From: an uncultured Eubacteriales bacterium
GTDB taxonomy: Bacteria; Bacillota; Clostridia; Christensenellales; UBA1242
Length of the DNA: 9,662 nucleotides
Reading direction: 5' to 3'
Assembly (NCBI GenBank): GCA_900556185.1
Contig: USNN01000030.1
Location: 1-9,662 of the forward strand
In this document: piece by piece, positions 1 through 4,909 of the stretch
Layout: each line of letters starts with the position of its first letter
Position numbering within the stretch: position 1 is the first letter of the stretch
Made by a program: the position numbers and the translations under genes
The notes under the pieces: model-generated
Seen by the model: the letters and a program-made list of their open reading frames with translations, nothing else
Databases searched by the model: none
What the model was told of the DNA's origin: nothing

Positions 1-84
1 ACTAGCGAACTTAAAAATGAATATACAATCATTTTTGATAAAGATTTTGTGGTAAGCAGTGTGTATGTAGAAGCACACAAATAA
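1..84 (+). CDS. C-terminal end of an unidentified protein (5' truncated by window edge)
   Basis: Frame 1 is open from the first base to TAA at 82-84, giving 27 residues that end in VSSVYVEAHK. A strong hairpin terminator begins three bases after the stop, which supports this as the true 3' end of a + strand gene. The tail alternates hydrophobic and charged residues, as in a beta-strand ending, but too little is visible to name a family. It converges on the 260-aa gene on the other strand. Confidence 0.5.
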   Translation, partial: TSELKNEYTIIFDKDFVVSSVYVEAHK

Positions 85-86
85 AT

Positions 87-116
87 AAACAGCACCAAAT
101 TATTGGTGCTGTTTTT
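87..116. terminator. Bidirectional rho-independent terminator between convergent genes
   Basis: A 12-bp perfect stem pairs 87-98 (core ACAGCACCAA) with 103-114, around a 4-base loop (99-102). On the + strand it ends in a T run (112-116); on the - strand the tail reads through TTTATTTAT. It lies between the stop at 82-84 and the stop of the convergent gene at 115-117, so it can end both transcripts. Confidence 0.85.
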
Positions 117-897
117 ATCTATTTTCGTCTTCACTAATGTTTTCCATAACGTCTTCACGCATAGTAAGATATTCCATTATATCCATTTTGTTTTCACGAA
201 TAAGTGGAAGAACCTTTCTTAAGTCACGAATCAAATCTGCCTTATCAACTTTTTGAATGGTTTTAACGTGACGCAAGTCGTAGTATGCGTTTTTAGAAAC
301 TATTACATTTGCTTCTGGGTCTATGCAAAATTCTTTGCCTTTAATGTTGGCTTCAACCCAAATATGAAAATGGCTAGATTTATCGGTTAATTCTTCGGTT
401 GTGCCAGTTACAAGTTTGCAGTCTAGTGGGCAGGTTAGAGCATGATCTAGTGTTAAGCCTATTTTATTGTCGGTTCTAAAGTCTGCTGTGTTGTGGTCAT
501 ACATATTAAGAATTGAAACCAACGCTCTTTTATCTTCACCATAACCTAAAGACATAAATTTTTCGCTAGAACTAATGCTTCTAATTATATTTCTTTCTTT
601 TAGTCTCTTGGCTTCTTCATAAATATAGTCGGCGTCTTCTTCGTTAGAACCGAAGCCTTTAATAAAGCCCCATATTTTAATTTCGTTTTTGTGTAATCTT
701 ACGCCATATTGCTTTAATAGTCTATAAAGTGAATGTGGATGACCCTTTAATGCTTTTATGGCTTTATCTCTAATTTCAGTGGTTTCAAAGTCGTTGCCAT
801 ATCTAATTTTATAGGTATCACCTAAAAGATATTTAACTTCGTTTGAGTTGGTTGTAGATTCAATTTCCTCAACTCTATCGTTATTATCGTATATCAT
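115..897 (-). CDS. Transglutaminase-like protein, probable catalytic Cys missing (260 aa)
   Basis: I do not recognise a named family over the full length. Residues about 115-197 read like a transglutaminase core: LGYGEDKRALVSIL (117-130) resembles the helix that normally carries the nucleophilic Cys (GxCxDxAxL), KLVTG (161-165) resembles the strand after it, and HFHIWVEA...FCIDPEAN supplies His178 and Asp193, with the family's usual spacing of about 15. At the expected Cys position there is Gly (Y119-G120), so the protein may be non-catalytic; Cys156 or Cys160 could only serve with an unusual arrangement. The first 110 residues are charged and mostly helical. No signal peptide or membrane segment is seen, so it is probably cytoplasmic. 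The ATG at 895-897 has a good ribosome site (AAGGGGG, 903-909) six bases upstream. It is divergent from the TetR-type gene. The fold assignment is inferred from motif pattern only. Confidence 0.6.
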   Translation of the reverse strand: MIYDNNDRVEEIESTTNSNEVKYLLGDTYKIRYGNDFETTEIRDKAIKALKGHPHSLYRLLKQYGVRLHKNEIKIWGFIKGFGSNEEDADYIYEEAKRLKERNIIRSISSSEKFMSLGYGEDKRALVSILNMYDHNTADFRTDNKIGLTLDHALTCPLDCKLVTGTTEELTDKSSHFHIWVEANIKGKEFCIDPEANVIVSKNAYYDLRHVKTIQKVDKADLIRDLRKVLPLIRENKMDIMEYLTMREDVMENISEDENR

Positions 898-938
898 AAT
901 GTTCCCCCTTCATTATCAATACTTTTTACTGTTCAAAG

Positions 939-967
939 ATTATAATATAGAGATGTGGTTTTGTCAA
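939..967 (-). promoter_or_regulatory. Perfect-consensus sigma-A promoter for the 260-aa gene
   Basis: On the - strand, TTGACA (962-967), a 17-bp spacer and TATAAT (939-944) match the consensus exactly. Transcription would begin near 932, giving a leader of about 35 nt before the ATG at 897. Such a strong promoter beside a divergent TetR-type gene would be a natural target for repression. Confidence 0.85.
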
Positions 968-1001
968 TAGGTATCTCAATTTGTTTTATTTTCAGTAAAA
1001 T

Positions 1002-1015
1002 TAATTATATAATTA
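1002..1015. promoter_or_regulatory. 14-bp AT-only palindrome in the divergent intergenic region
   Basis: TAATTATATAATTA is a perfect inverted repeat lying between the 260-aa gene's promoter and the TetR-type gene. TetR proteins bind palindromes of about this size or larger, so it could be an operator. In such AT-rich DNA it could also be chance. Confidence 0.25.
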
Positions 1016-1046
1016 TAACAATAAGTGGCGGACGGCGGTGGTAAAT

Positions 1047-1135
1047 TTTAAACAAAGGTCAAATTTTAAGGGAAAGTGTACAATATAAATTAAGAAATTT
1101 TCTGATTTTGAACAAAAATATGTAAATTTGAACAA
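1047..1135 (+). repeat. Three TTTRAACAA direct repeats at 20-bp phasing upstream of the TetR-type gene
   Basis: TTTAAACAA (1047-1055), TTTGAACAA (1107-1115) and TTTGAACAA (1127-1135) start 60 and 20 bp apart, that is, at multiples of 20 bp, close to two helical turns. The last two share the longer context W-W-TTTGAACAA. They lie 55-143 bp upstream of the chosen start of the regulator. No clear -35 element was found for that gene; a TATAAT at 1157-1162 lies downstream of the repeats with no -35 at normal spacing, which would suit an activator- or regulator-dependent promoter. Confidence 0.4.
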
Positions 1136-1177
1136 TATTTAATTGGATACGTGCGTTATAATGAAATAACAAACATT

Positions 1178-1185
1178 AAGGAGGG
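1178..1185 (+). promoter_or_regulatory. Ribosome binding site that decides the GTG start of the TetR-type gene
   Basis: AAGGAGGG at 1178-1185 is near-perfectly complementary to the 16S rRNA 3' end and sits 4-5 bases before GTG 1190-1192. The frame also has a GTG 13 codons earlier (1151-1153), but nothing resembling a Shine-Dalgarno site precedes that one, so translation should start at 1190. Confidence 0.8.
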
Positions 1186-1189
1186 CGAC

Positions 1190-1762
1190 GTGGAATACCG
1201 AAATTCTATAAGAAGCAAGAAACTATTGCAACAAGCATTAATAGACCTTGTGGCATCTGGTAGGGAATTGTCTAGCATATCTGTAACCGAACGTGTAAAT
1301 AAAGCAGACGTAAACCGTGGTACTTTTTATAATCACTACAGCAATGTGTATGATATTGTAAATGAAATTAAAGACGAAATGTTGACAAAAATGTTTGGTC
1401 TTATCAATACAAGAGCAGATACAAATAACACAATCGAAGGGCTTTTTGATGTTTTAACCGAATATCTAAAAGAAAACGAACAGACCTTTAGACAACTTGC
1501 ACCAATCATACCAAAAAGTCTTTATGATAAAATTAAAGCACAAGCATTAAAACTGTTGTCGGCTCAAACCAATAGCAAAACAAAGCAAACAACAATAGCA
1601 CTAGAATTTTTAACAAACTCAATTGCAGGCACTTATATAGATTATTTTGAAGGGCGTATGGATATAACTCTAGACCAATTAAAGTTGTATTCAGTAACCA
1701 CAACAAAACTATTCTTGCGATTTGATGAAACTTATAACAAAGAAAAACCTATCACTAAGTAA
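1190..1762 (+). CDS. TetR/AcrR-family transcriptional regulator (190 aa)
   Basis: A DNA-binding repressor-type protein. Counting from the GTG start, residues about 8-51 form the TetR N-terminal three-helix domain, with the helix-turn-helix at about 30-51: SISVTERVNKADVNRGTFYNHY, where GTFYNHY is the family's typical recognition-helix ending. The remaining 140 residues are helical, as expected for the ligand-binding/dimerisation domain, and resemble the DhaS-like TetR subgroup; the ligand cannot be told. Total length is normal for the family. It is divergent from the 260-aa transglutaminase-like gene and is the obvious candidate to control that gene's strong promoter and its own, with AT palindrome and TTTGAACAA repeats between them. 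The last seven codons form part of the terminator hairpin. Family is certain by pattern; target is inference. Confidence 0.9.
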   Translation: MEYRNSIRSKKLLQQALIDLVASGRELSSISVTERVNKADVNRGTFYNHYSNVYDIVNEIKDEMLTKMFGLINTRADTNNTIEGLFDVLTEYLKENEQTFRQLAPIIPKSLYDKIKAQALKLLSAQTNSKTKQTTIALEFLTNSIAGTYIDYFEGRMDITLDQLKLYSVTTTKLFLRFDETYNKEKPITK

Positions 1763-1775
1763 GTGATAGGTTTTT
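1743..1775 (+). terminator. Terminator overlapping the 3' coding end of the TetR-type gene (repeat copy 1)
   Basis: A 14-bp stem pairs 1743-1756 (core ACCTATCACT) with 1762-1775 around the loop AAGTA, and the T run is 1771-1775. The stop codon TAA (1760-1762) is in the loop and stem, so the last codons (KPITK) form the upstream arm. A copy differing by one base lies at 2192-2224. Confidence 0.85.
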
Positions 1776-1803
1776 GTGACCTTATTAAGTTTATTCCGTA
1801 TTT

Positions 1804-1838
1804 AAAAACTAGACTTAACGTGCTAAATGAGTTATAAT
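1804..1838 (+). promoter_or_regulatory. Promoter of the 103-aa gene, with AAAAACTAGA box
   Basis: TATAAT at 1833-1838 is preceded, after 17 bp, by TAGACT (1810-1815), a 4/6 match to -35. The surrounding 10-mer AAAAACTAGA (1804-1813) recurs upstream of the M60 gene at exactly the same distance (29 bp start to start) from its -10 box. Confidence 0.6.
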
Positions 1839-1871
1839 ATAGGCATATAAACAAAAGGCGGGTAAAGTGTT

Positions 1872-2183
1872 ATGAAATTTAACGGCAGAGAATGGGCTAA
1901 TATGGAATTACTAAATAGTTATAAAACTAATTCTGGGTTAATATTAGACTATAAGTTGGCTATCGAAAATTACGAAGATTTTACAGGTAAAAGGGTGGAA
2001 GATTTTCACACCATAGATAAACTATGGAATAACAAAAAATCAAATACCAATTTAACCGATGGCGAGATGTATAATGAGTCTGTTGCCATATTAAACAAGT
2101 TTAAAGAATTAGTAAACTCAATCGGTTGCGAAAATTTTACGACCTATAAAGATGGTTCAATTGAATACAAAGTTAAAAAATAA
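1872..2183 (+). CDS. Uncharacterised small protein, FNGRxW family member A (103 aa)
   Basis: I do not recognise a described family. The protein is soluble, charged and mainly helical, with no signal peptide, membrane segment or Cys pair. It is clearly homologous to the 111-aa protein at 4910-5245: both start with FNGR-x-W, share YK-x-N at the same spacing, LA[IV]E-x-Y-x-D-x-x-G in the middle, and end with IG-x-x-x-F followed by DGS[IV]; the alignment needs only one single-residue gap in the body. The ATG at 1872 follows AGGCGGGTAAAGTGTT, a leader like that of the paralogue (AGGAGTGTAAAGT). It is a single-gene unit with its own promoter and terminator, between the TetR-type regulator and a convergent ASCH-domain gene. 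Function unknown; the two-copy pattern suggests a lineage-specific accessory family. Confidence 0.8.
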   Translation: MKFNGREWANMELLNSYKTNSGLILDYKLAIENYEDFTGKRVEDFHTIDKLWNNKKSNTNLTDGEMYNESVAILNKFKELVNSIGCENFTTYKDGSIEYKVKK

Positions 2184-2191
2184 TCAAAATA

Positions 2192-2224
2192 AAAAACCTA
2201 TCACCAAGTAAGTGATAGGTTTTA
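2192..2224. terminator. Bidirectional terminator (near-identical repeat copy 2)
   Basis: The stem AAAACCTATCAC / GTGATAGGTTTT with loop bases around AAGTA matches the hairpin at 1743-1775 over about 32 bases, with one substitution (C at 2205 for T at 1756) that breaks the loop-closing pair. It lies between the convergent stops at 2181-2183 and 2228-2230 and can serve both the 103-aa gene and the ASCH gene. Confidence 0.85.
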
Positions 2225-2227
2225 TCT

Positions 2228-2566
2228 TTATAGGTTCACCATAATAGCAAGCACGCCGTATTTTGCTTCTTGTTCAGGTGAATAAAATTTGTGGTAGGTT
2301 TCTACGATTTCCTTAGAGGTCATTCCGTCCATTCCAATAAACTTTGGGCAAATAAACTTGGTCATAACTTCAAAAGAAGGGAACTCAACAAGATTTACAA
2401 TTCTGGTTTTTAATTCTTCAGTCAGTTCTGGCTCTTTTTTAAATATTAGTGTGTCGCCACGCTTAAGTTGTTTTCGCTTTTCATCAAACAATCTAATTTC
2501 GTAAAATTTTTCGCCCGACTTTACTAAATCAAAATACTTGGGTTGTAGTTTCATTTCGTGTATCAT
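2228..2566 (-). CDS. ASCH-domain protein (112 aa)
   Basis: A single ASCH domain (ASC-1 homology, a PUA-like beta-barrel thought to bind RNA or modified nucleosides). The diagnostic motif GxKxxExR is present as G18, K20, E23, R25, followed by the usual D-x-KR..x..GD pattern (residues 28-38, GD at 37-38) and a C-terminal block YSPEQEAKYGVLAI, which is typical of the roughly 110-aa stand-alone members in Gram-positive bacteria. Members of the superfamily include an amidohydrolase acting on N4-acetylcytidine (E. coli YqfB), but the activity of this subgroup is not known to me. The protein fills the domain and nothing is missing. The ATG at 2564-2566 follows AAAGGAG (about seven bases away). It has its own strong promoter and shares a bidirectional terminator with the 103-aa gene. 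Confidence 0.85.
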   Translation of the reverse strand: MIHEMKLQPKYFDLVKSGEKFYEIRLFDEKRKQLKRGDTLIFKKEPELTEELKTRIVNLVEFPSFEVMTKFICPKFIGMDGMTSKEIVETYHKFYSPEQEAKYGVLAIMVNL

Positions 2567-2583
2567 AATTATCTCCTTTGGGT

Positions 2584-2612
2584 ATTATAGCACAAAAAAC
2601 TAAATTATCCAA
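2584..2612 (-). promoter_or_regulatory. Promoter of the ASCH gene
   Basis: On the - strand, TTGGAT (2607-2612), 17 bp, then TATAAT (2584-2589), with TGC directly before it making an extended -10. The leader is short (about 10 nt) and holds the AAAGGAG ribosome site. Confidence 0.75.
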
Positions 2613-2658
2613 GTTGAAAATGTTTTTTATTTGTGATAAATCGTTTTTTGTAGAATAA

Positions 2659-2721
2659 CCATACACAACACCTGAAATGAAACAATATATTTTGGTGGAA
2701 GAAGACGAATTAGAAATGTAA
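2659..2721 (+). pseudogene. Possible 3' remnant of a lost + strand gene
   Basis: From 2659 (just after an in-frame TAA) the frame reads PYTTPEMKQYILVEEDELEM and stops at TAA 2719-2721. A hairpin terminator begins at the stop. A short acidic C-terminal-like tail placed directly before a terminator looks like the end of a gene whose body is gone. No ribosome site precedes the internal ATG (2677). Weak evidence: chance cannot be excluded. Confidence 0.2.
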
Positions 2722-2749
2722 AAAAAGGCACTTAAACAAAGTGCCTTTT
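2721..2749. terminator. Rho-independent terminator after the 118-aa gene
   Basis: An 11-bp stem AAAAGGCACTT (2723-2733) / AAGTGCCTTTT (2739-2749) with loop AAACA. On the - strand it is followed by a T run (complement of 2721-2726) and closes the 118-aa gene whose stop is at 2757-2759; it also works on the + strand. Confidence 0.8.
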
Positions 2750-2756
2750 AGTGTGA

Positions 2757-3113
2757 CTATAAATTATTTAATTCGAGTGTTGAGTCATTTTCGTTATTTA
2801 AAAAATATCTTTTAAATTCGGTTTCGTATAGTTTTAGCCATGAAAAGTTTGTAATGCTAATTACTTGGAAATTGGTTAATTTATTAGACTTGTATTTTTC
2901 CATTAATTTAAGCGCAATAAGAAAACTGTCATAGTCTAATTTTGTTGTTTTATCCATCGTGTTGTTCTCTAAAGTTGTTTTTGCTTCAAGGTAATTGGCT
3001 TCAATGCTTTTTATTGGTAACTCTTGTTCTAAAGCCATAATATTCTTTAAATTTCCAATAGCATTAAAATAGTTAAATAATCCTAATTGCTCGTGTGTAA
3101 GGTTTGTTGTCAT
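2757..3113 (-). CDS. Uncharacterised 118-aa protein
   Basis: I do not recognise this protein. It is soluble, mostly helical by composition, rich in Asn, Leu and Lys, and has no Cys, signal peptide or membrane segment. Residues 1-50 (start THEQLGLFNYFNAIGNLKNIMALEQELP) and 60-100 (DYDSFLIALKLMEKYK, then an aromatic block FSWLKLYETEFKRYF) look like two helical segments joined by a polar linker; the tail NNENDSTLELNNL is disordered-like and acidic. The ATG at 3111-3113 follows AGGAG (3119-3123) at good spacing, and a promoter and a terminator bracket the gene, so it is very likely expressed as a single-gene unit. No context clue to function: its neighbours are the ASCH gene in the same direction and tRNA-Arg upstream on the other strand. 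Confidence 0.7.
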   Translation of the reverse strand: MTTNLTHEQLGLFNYFNAIGNLKNIMALEQELPIKSIEANYLEAKTTLENNTMDKTTKLDYDSFLIALKLMEKYKSNKLTNFQVISITNFSWLKLYETEFKRYFLNNENDSTLELNNL

Positions 3114-3164
3114 ATTTACTCCTGCGATATATTTATTGTATGAATTATTTTTTATTTTGGTGAT

Positions 3165-3194
3165 ATATTACTCCACTTTAAAATAAAAAGTCAA
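3165..3194 (-). promoter_or_regulatory. Probable promoter of the 118-aa gene
   Basis: On the - strand, TTGACT (3189-3194), 18 bp, then TAATAT (3165-3170). The -35 is strong and the -10 moderate; the leader would be about 45 nt. Confidence 0.5.
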
Positions 3195-3274
3195 CTTAGT
3201 TCAGGCGTAAACGCTATAAAAAATTGTAAACATAAAGTTATATCGTTAAATTTATTGTCGGATAATTAATTTAC

Positions 3275-3303
3275 TTGACAAATCAGCCTTTTGGTTATAC
3301 AAT
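3275..3303 (+). promoter_or_regulatory. tRNA-Arg promoter
   Basis: TTGACA (3275-3280), 17 bp, TACAAT (3298-3303). Transcription would start near 3310, about five bases before the mature tRNA end, as is usual for tRNA genes. Confidence 0.8.
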
Positions 3304-3314
3304 TATGTAAATTT

Positions 3315-3391
3315 GCACCGTTAGCGCAGCTGGATAGAGCGTTGGTCTACGAAACCGAAGGTCGGGGGTTCGAATCCCTCACGGTGCACCA
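3315..3391 (+). tRNA. tRNA-Arg (anticodon ACG), CCA encoded
   Basis: A full cloverleaf folds: acceptor stem GCACCGT (3315-3321) with ACGGTGC (3381-3387), discriminator A 3388 and encoded CCA 3389-3391. D-arm GCGC/GAGC (3324-3340); anticodon stem TTGGT/ACCGA (3342-3358) with loop CTACGAA and anticodon ACG at 3349-3351, which decodes CGU and, after A34 deamination to inosine, CGC and CGA; T-arm GGGGG/CCCTC (3364-3380) with loop TTCGAAT. Length 77 nt. No terminator follows: the IS3-type element begins two bases after the CCA. Confidence 0.97.
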
Positions 3392-3393
3392 AG

Positions 3394-3416
3394 TGCACTG
3401 GACTTGAAATCTGATA
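3394..3416. repeat. Putative terminal inverted repeat of the IS (end distal to the transposase start)
   Basis: Begins TGCACTGGACTTG and contains AAATCTGATA. With one base gap on each side it aligns to the opposite end over about 17 of 24 positions. Tentative. Confidence 0.45.
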
Positions 3417-3421
3417 ACTTT

Positions 3422-4570
3422 TCAGACGGAAAGTTCGGCTAAAACATTCAACTTATAGTCGTTTTCGACTTGGTTGGGTGTTTTATTTTTTAGACTGGAA
3501 TGTGGTCTGTAATCATTGTAATAGTTCATATATTCCTTAACTGATTCTTGCAATTCTTCAAAATACTCGTAACTATGATGATTTATTTCTTCTCTCTTAA
3601 AATTTGAGAAAAATGATTCTACTACGGCATTGTCGTATGGGTTGGCTTTGCTTGAAAATGATTGTTTTACTTTTAAGGCTTTGAGTAAATTCCTATATTC
3701 ATGACTTGTATAATTCGTTCCTTGGTCACTATGGAAGCATAAGTTAGTAGGGTGATTTCTTATTTCGAAGGCATCTTTAAAAGTGTTGATTGATAAATTA
3801 TTATTGTTTTGACTGGATAATCTATATGCGATAACTTTTCTTGAAAATAAGTCCAAAATTACGCACAGATAAAATTTATTGTTTTTAATAAAAATTGCAG
3901 TAATATCTCCAACCCAAAACTTGTTTGGTGCAGTTTGTTTAAATTCTCTTTTAAGATAATTTTTACAATAAGGAAGTTTACCTTGACTTTTTTCAAATGT
4001 TCGTTTTTTGCATTGTTTACTTTTTATGTTCATTTGTTTCATTAAATTTGAAACTTTACTCTTTGTAGTTTTTATTCCTAATGTTGATAGTTTTGCAGTT
4101 ATTTTTGGAGCACCAAACCTTTGACCTGATTCATTAAAAATTTTAAGGATTTCACTTTTTAAATACTCATCTCGAATTTGATTTTGTGTGATCTTAACTC
4201 TACGAAGATGATAGTTGTAAAATGTGCCAGTGGGCAAATTCAAAACTCTACACATTTCTTTCACTGGGAATTTATCCATTAGTTTTTCAATTGCTTCTTC
4301 TTTTTGTTTTCTAGGAGAATCAGCAAAACAATGAGATAGTTTTATGATTTCAAGTTCTCTAGATACTTTTTCAAACTTTTTCTGCAAATCTTCATACTGC
4401 TTGTATGTAAAAATCTTTTCATCTTTGTGAACTTTTATGGAATATAATTTTAACCAATCATAAAGACAAGTTTTTGGCACATTATACTTTTCTTTAATTT
4501 CCTTGTAACTTGTCCCATTTTTATATTCCTTTATAATTATTTCTTTGAATTTGATCGTATACTTTTTCAT
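3422..4570 (-). CDS. IS3-family DDE transposase, single uninterrupted frame (382 aa)
   Basis: Carries out cut and joining of the IS ends. Residues 1-45 are a helix-turn-helix (KNGTSYKEIKEKYNVPKTCLYDWLK) that binds the ends; 55-80 are charged and coiled-coil-like; 100-125 form a second HTH-like segment (HTH_21 type); the catalytic core has D222 (WVGDIT), D282 (HSDQGTNYTS) and E318 (NAVVESFF), with exactly 35 residues between D282 and E318, the DD(35)E spacing of the IS3 family. The C-terminal YNDYRPHSSLKNKTPNQV is also typical. Most IS3 elements make this protein by a -1 frameshift between orfA and orfB; here both halves are already in one frame. The catalytic triad and length are intact, so it may be active. 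No strong ribosome site precedes the ATG at 4568-4570, and TGAAATTTCA (4571-4580), a palindrome, abuts it, which would keep translation low. Confidence 0.95.
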   Translation of the reverse strand: MKKYTIKFKEIIIKEYKNGTSYKEIKEKYNVPKTCLYDWLKLYSIKVHKDEKIFTYKQYEDLQKKFEKVSRELEIIKLSHCFADSPRKQKEEAIEKLMDKFPVKEMCRVLNLPTGTFYNYHLRRVKITQNQIRDEYLKSEILKIFNESGQRFGAPKITAKLSTLGIKTTKSKVSNLMKQMNIKSKQCKKRTFEKSQGKLPYCKNYLKREFKQTAPNKFWVGDITAIFIKNNKFYLCVILDLFSRKVIAYRLSSQNNNNLSINTFKDAFEIRNHPTNLCFHSDQGTNYTSHEYRNLLKALKVKQSFSSKANPYDNAVVESFFSNFKREEINHHSYEYFEELQESVKEYMNYYNDYRPHSSLKNKTPNQVENDYKLNVLAELSV

Positions 4571-4593
4571 TGAAATTTCATTAGTTTTTTATT

Positions 4594-4621
4594 ATTATAT
4601 CATGATATCAAAAGTAGGCAA
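4594..4621 (-). promoter_or_regulatory. Transposase promoter overlapping the IS end
   Basis: On the - strand, TTGCCT (4616-4621), 16 bp, TATAAT (4594-4599). The first base of the -35 lies just outside the proposed IS end, so strength would depend on the flank or, in a circular intermediate, on the joined end. A 12-bp palindrome ATATCATGATAT (4597-4608) sits in the spacer and could bind the transposase. Confidence 0.5.
4598..4620. repeat. Putative terminal inverted repeat of the IS (transposase-start end)
   Basis: Read inward on the - strand it begins TGCCTACTTTTGATATC and continues ATGATA; it is partner to 3394-3416. Tentative. Confidence 0.4.
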
Positions 4622-4714
4622 TCTAACAGCTAAATTTATGTTTTAATTAATTATTTGTTGTATTTTTAGCATTGATATTAGTTTAAAAATAATATATTTT
4701 TTGTGTAAAATAAT

Positions 4715-4742
4715 GTGATAATTTTGGATTTTATGTTATAAT
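4715..4742 (+). promoter_or_regulatory. Extended -10 promoter of the 37-aa peptide / 111-aa gene unit
   Basis: TATAAT at 4737-4742 is preceded by TG at 4734-4735, an extended -10. The -35 is weak (GTGATA, 4715-4720, 16-bp spacer). Start near 4749 gives a leader of about 20 nt to the 37-aa ORF. Confidence 0.6.
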
Positions 4743-4769
4743 TAAAAAAAACAAAAACATAGAGGTTAT

Positions 4770-4883
4770 ATGAATAATAAAAATATATTTACACGAATTT
4801 TAATTGTAATTTTAAGTTTATTTCTTGCTACGCTTATAATAAATATACATTTAGTAAATGCAATAGCTAATAAGGTGGGCTAG
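4770..4883 (+). CDS. Short hydrophobic secreted-peptide-like ORF (37 aa)
   Basis: ATG at 4770-4772 follows AGAGG (4761-4765) at normal spacing and an extended -10 promoter, so it is likely translated. The protein has a short basic start (MNNKNIFTR), a hydrophobic core of about 15 residues (10-24) and a polar end, HLVNAIANKVG. V29-N30-A31 and A31-I32-A33 both fit signal peptidase I sites, which would release IANKVG or NKVG. This is the layout of small exported signalling peptides, but also of small membrane peptides such as type I toxins, or of a signal peptide left from a truncated secreted-protein gene. It ends 26 bases before the 111-aa gene and there is no terminator between, so the two are probably co-transcribed. 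Existence as a gene is likely; role is unknown. Confidence 0.55.
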   Translation: MNNKNIFTRILIVILSLFLATLIINIHLVNAIANKVG

Positions 4884-4909
4884 AGAAAAATATTATAGGA
4901 GTGTAAAGT

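Larger units (their letters stand above)
3394..4620 (-). mobile_element. IS3-family (IS150-like) insertion sequence, about 1.23 kb
   Basis: One transposase gene fills the element. The proposed ends start with TG and finish with CA, as in IS3-family elements: the left end TGCACTGGACTTGAAATC... resembles the IS150-group terminus, and the right end, read inward, is TGCCTACTTTTGATATC.... The two 23-bp ends pair as an imperfect inverted repeat, with the best match in the inner TTGAWATC..TGATA. Three-base flanks differ (AAG before, ATC after), so no target duplication is visible. The insertion lies immediately downstream of tRNA-Arg. Gene identity is sure; exact ends are tentative. Confidence 0.7.

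Noticed and set aside
1026..1042. Short G-rich patch (GTGGCGGACGGCGGTGG) in AT-rich intergenic DNA
   Set aside because: It stands out in composition but shows no hairpin, palindrome or coding pattern; nothing specific can be claimed.
1151..1189. Upstream GTG start (1151) for the TetR-type gene
   Set aside because: No ribosome site precedes it; the strong AAGGAGGG at 1178-1185 is correctly placed for GTG 1190, and the TATAAT at 1157-1162 lies inside the extra segment.
3361..4625. Integrase-type attachment site: repeat of the tRNA-Arg 3' end at the far side of the IS
   Set aside because: No copy of the tRNA 3' end was found after 4620, and the enzyme is a DDE transposase rather than a tyrosine recombinase.
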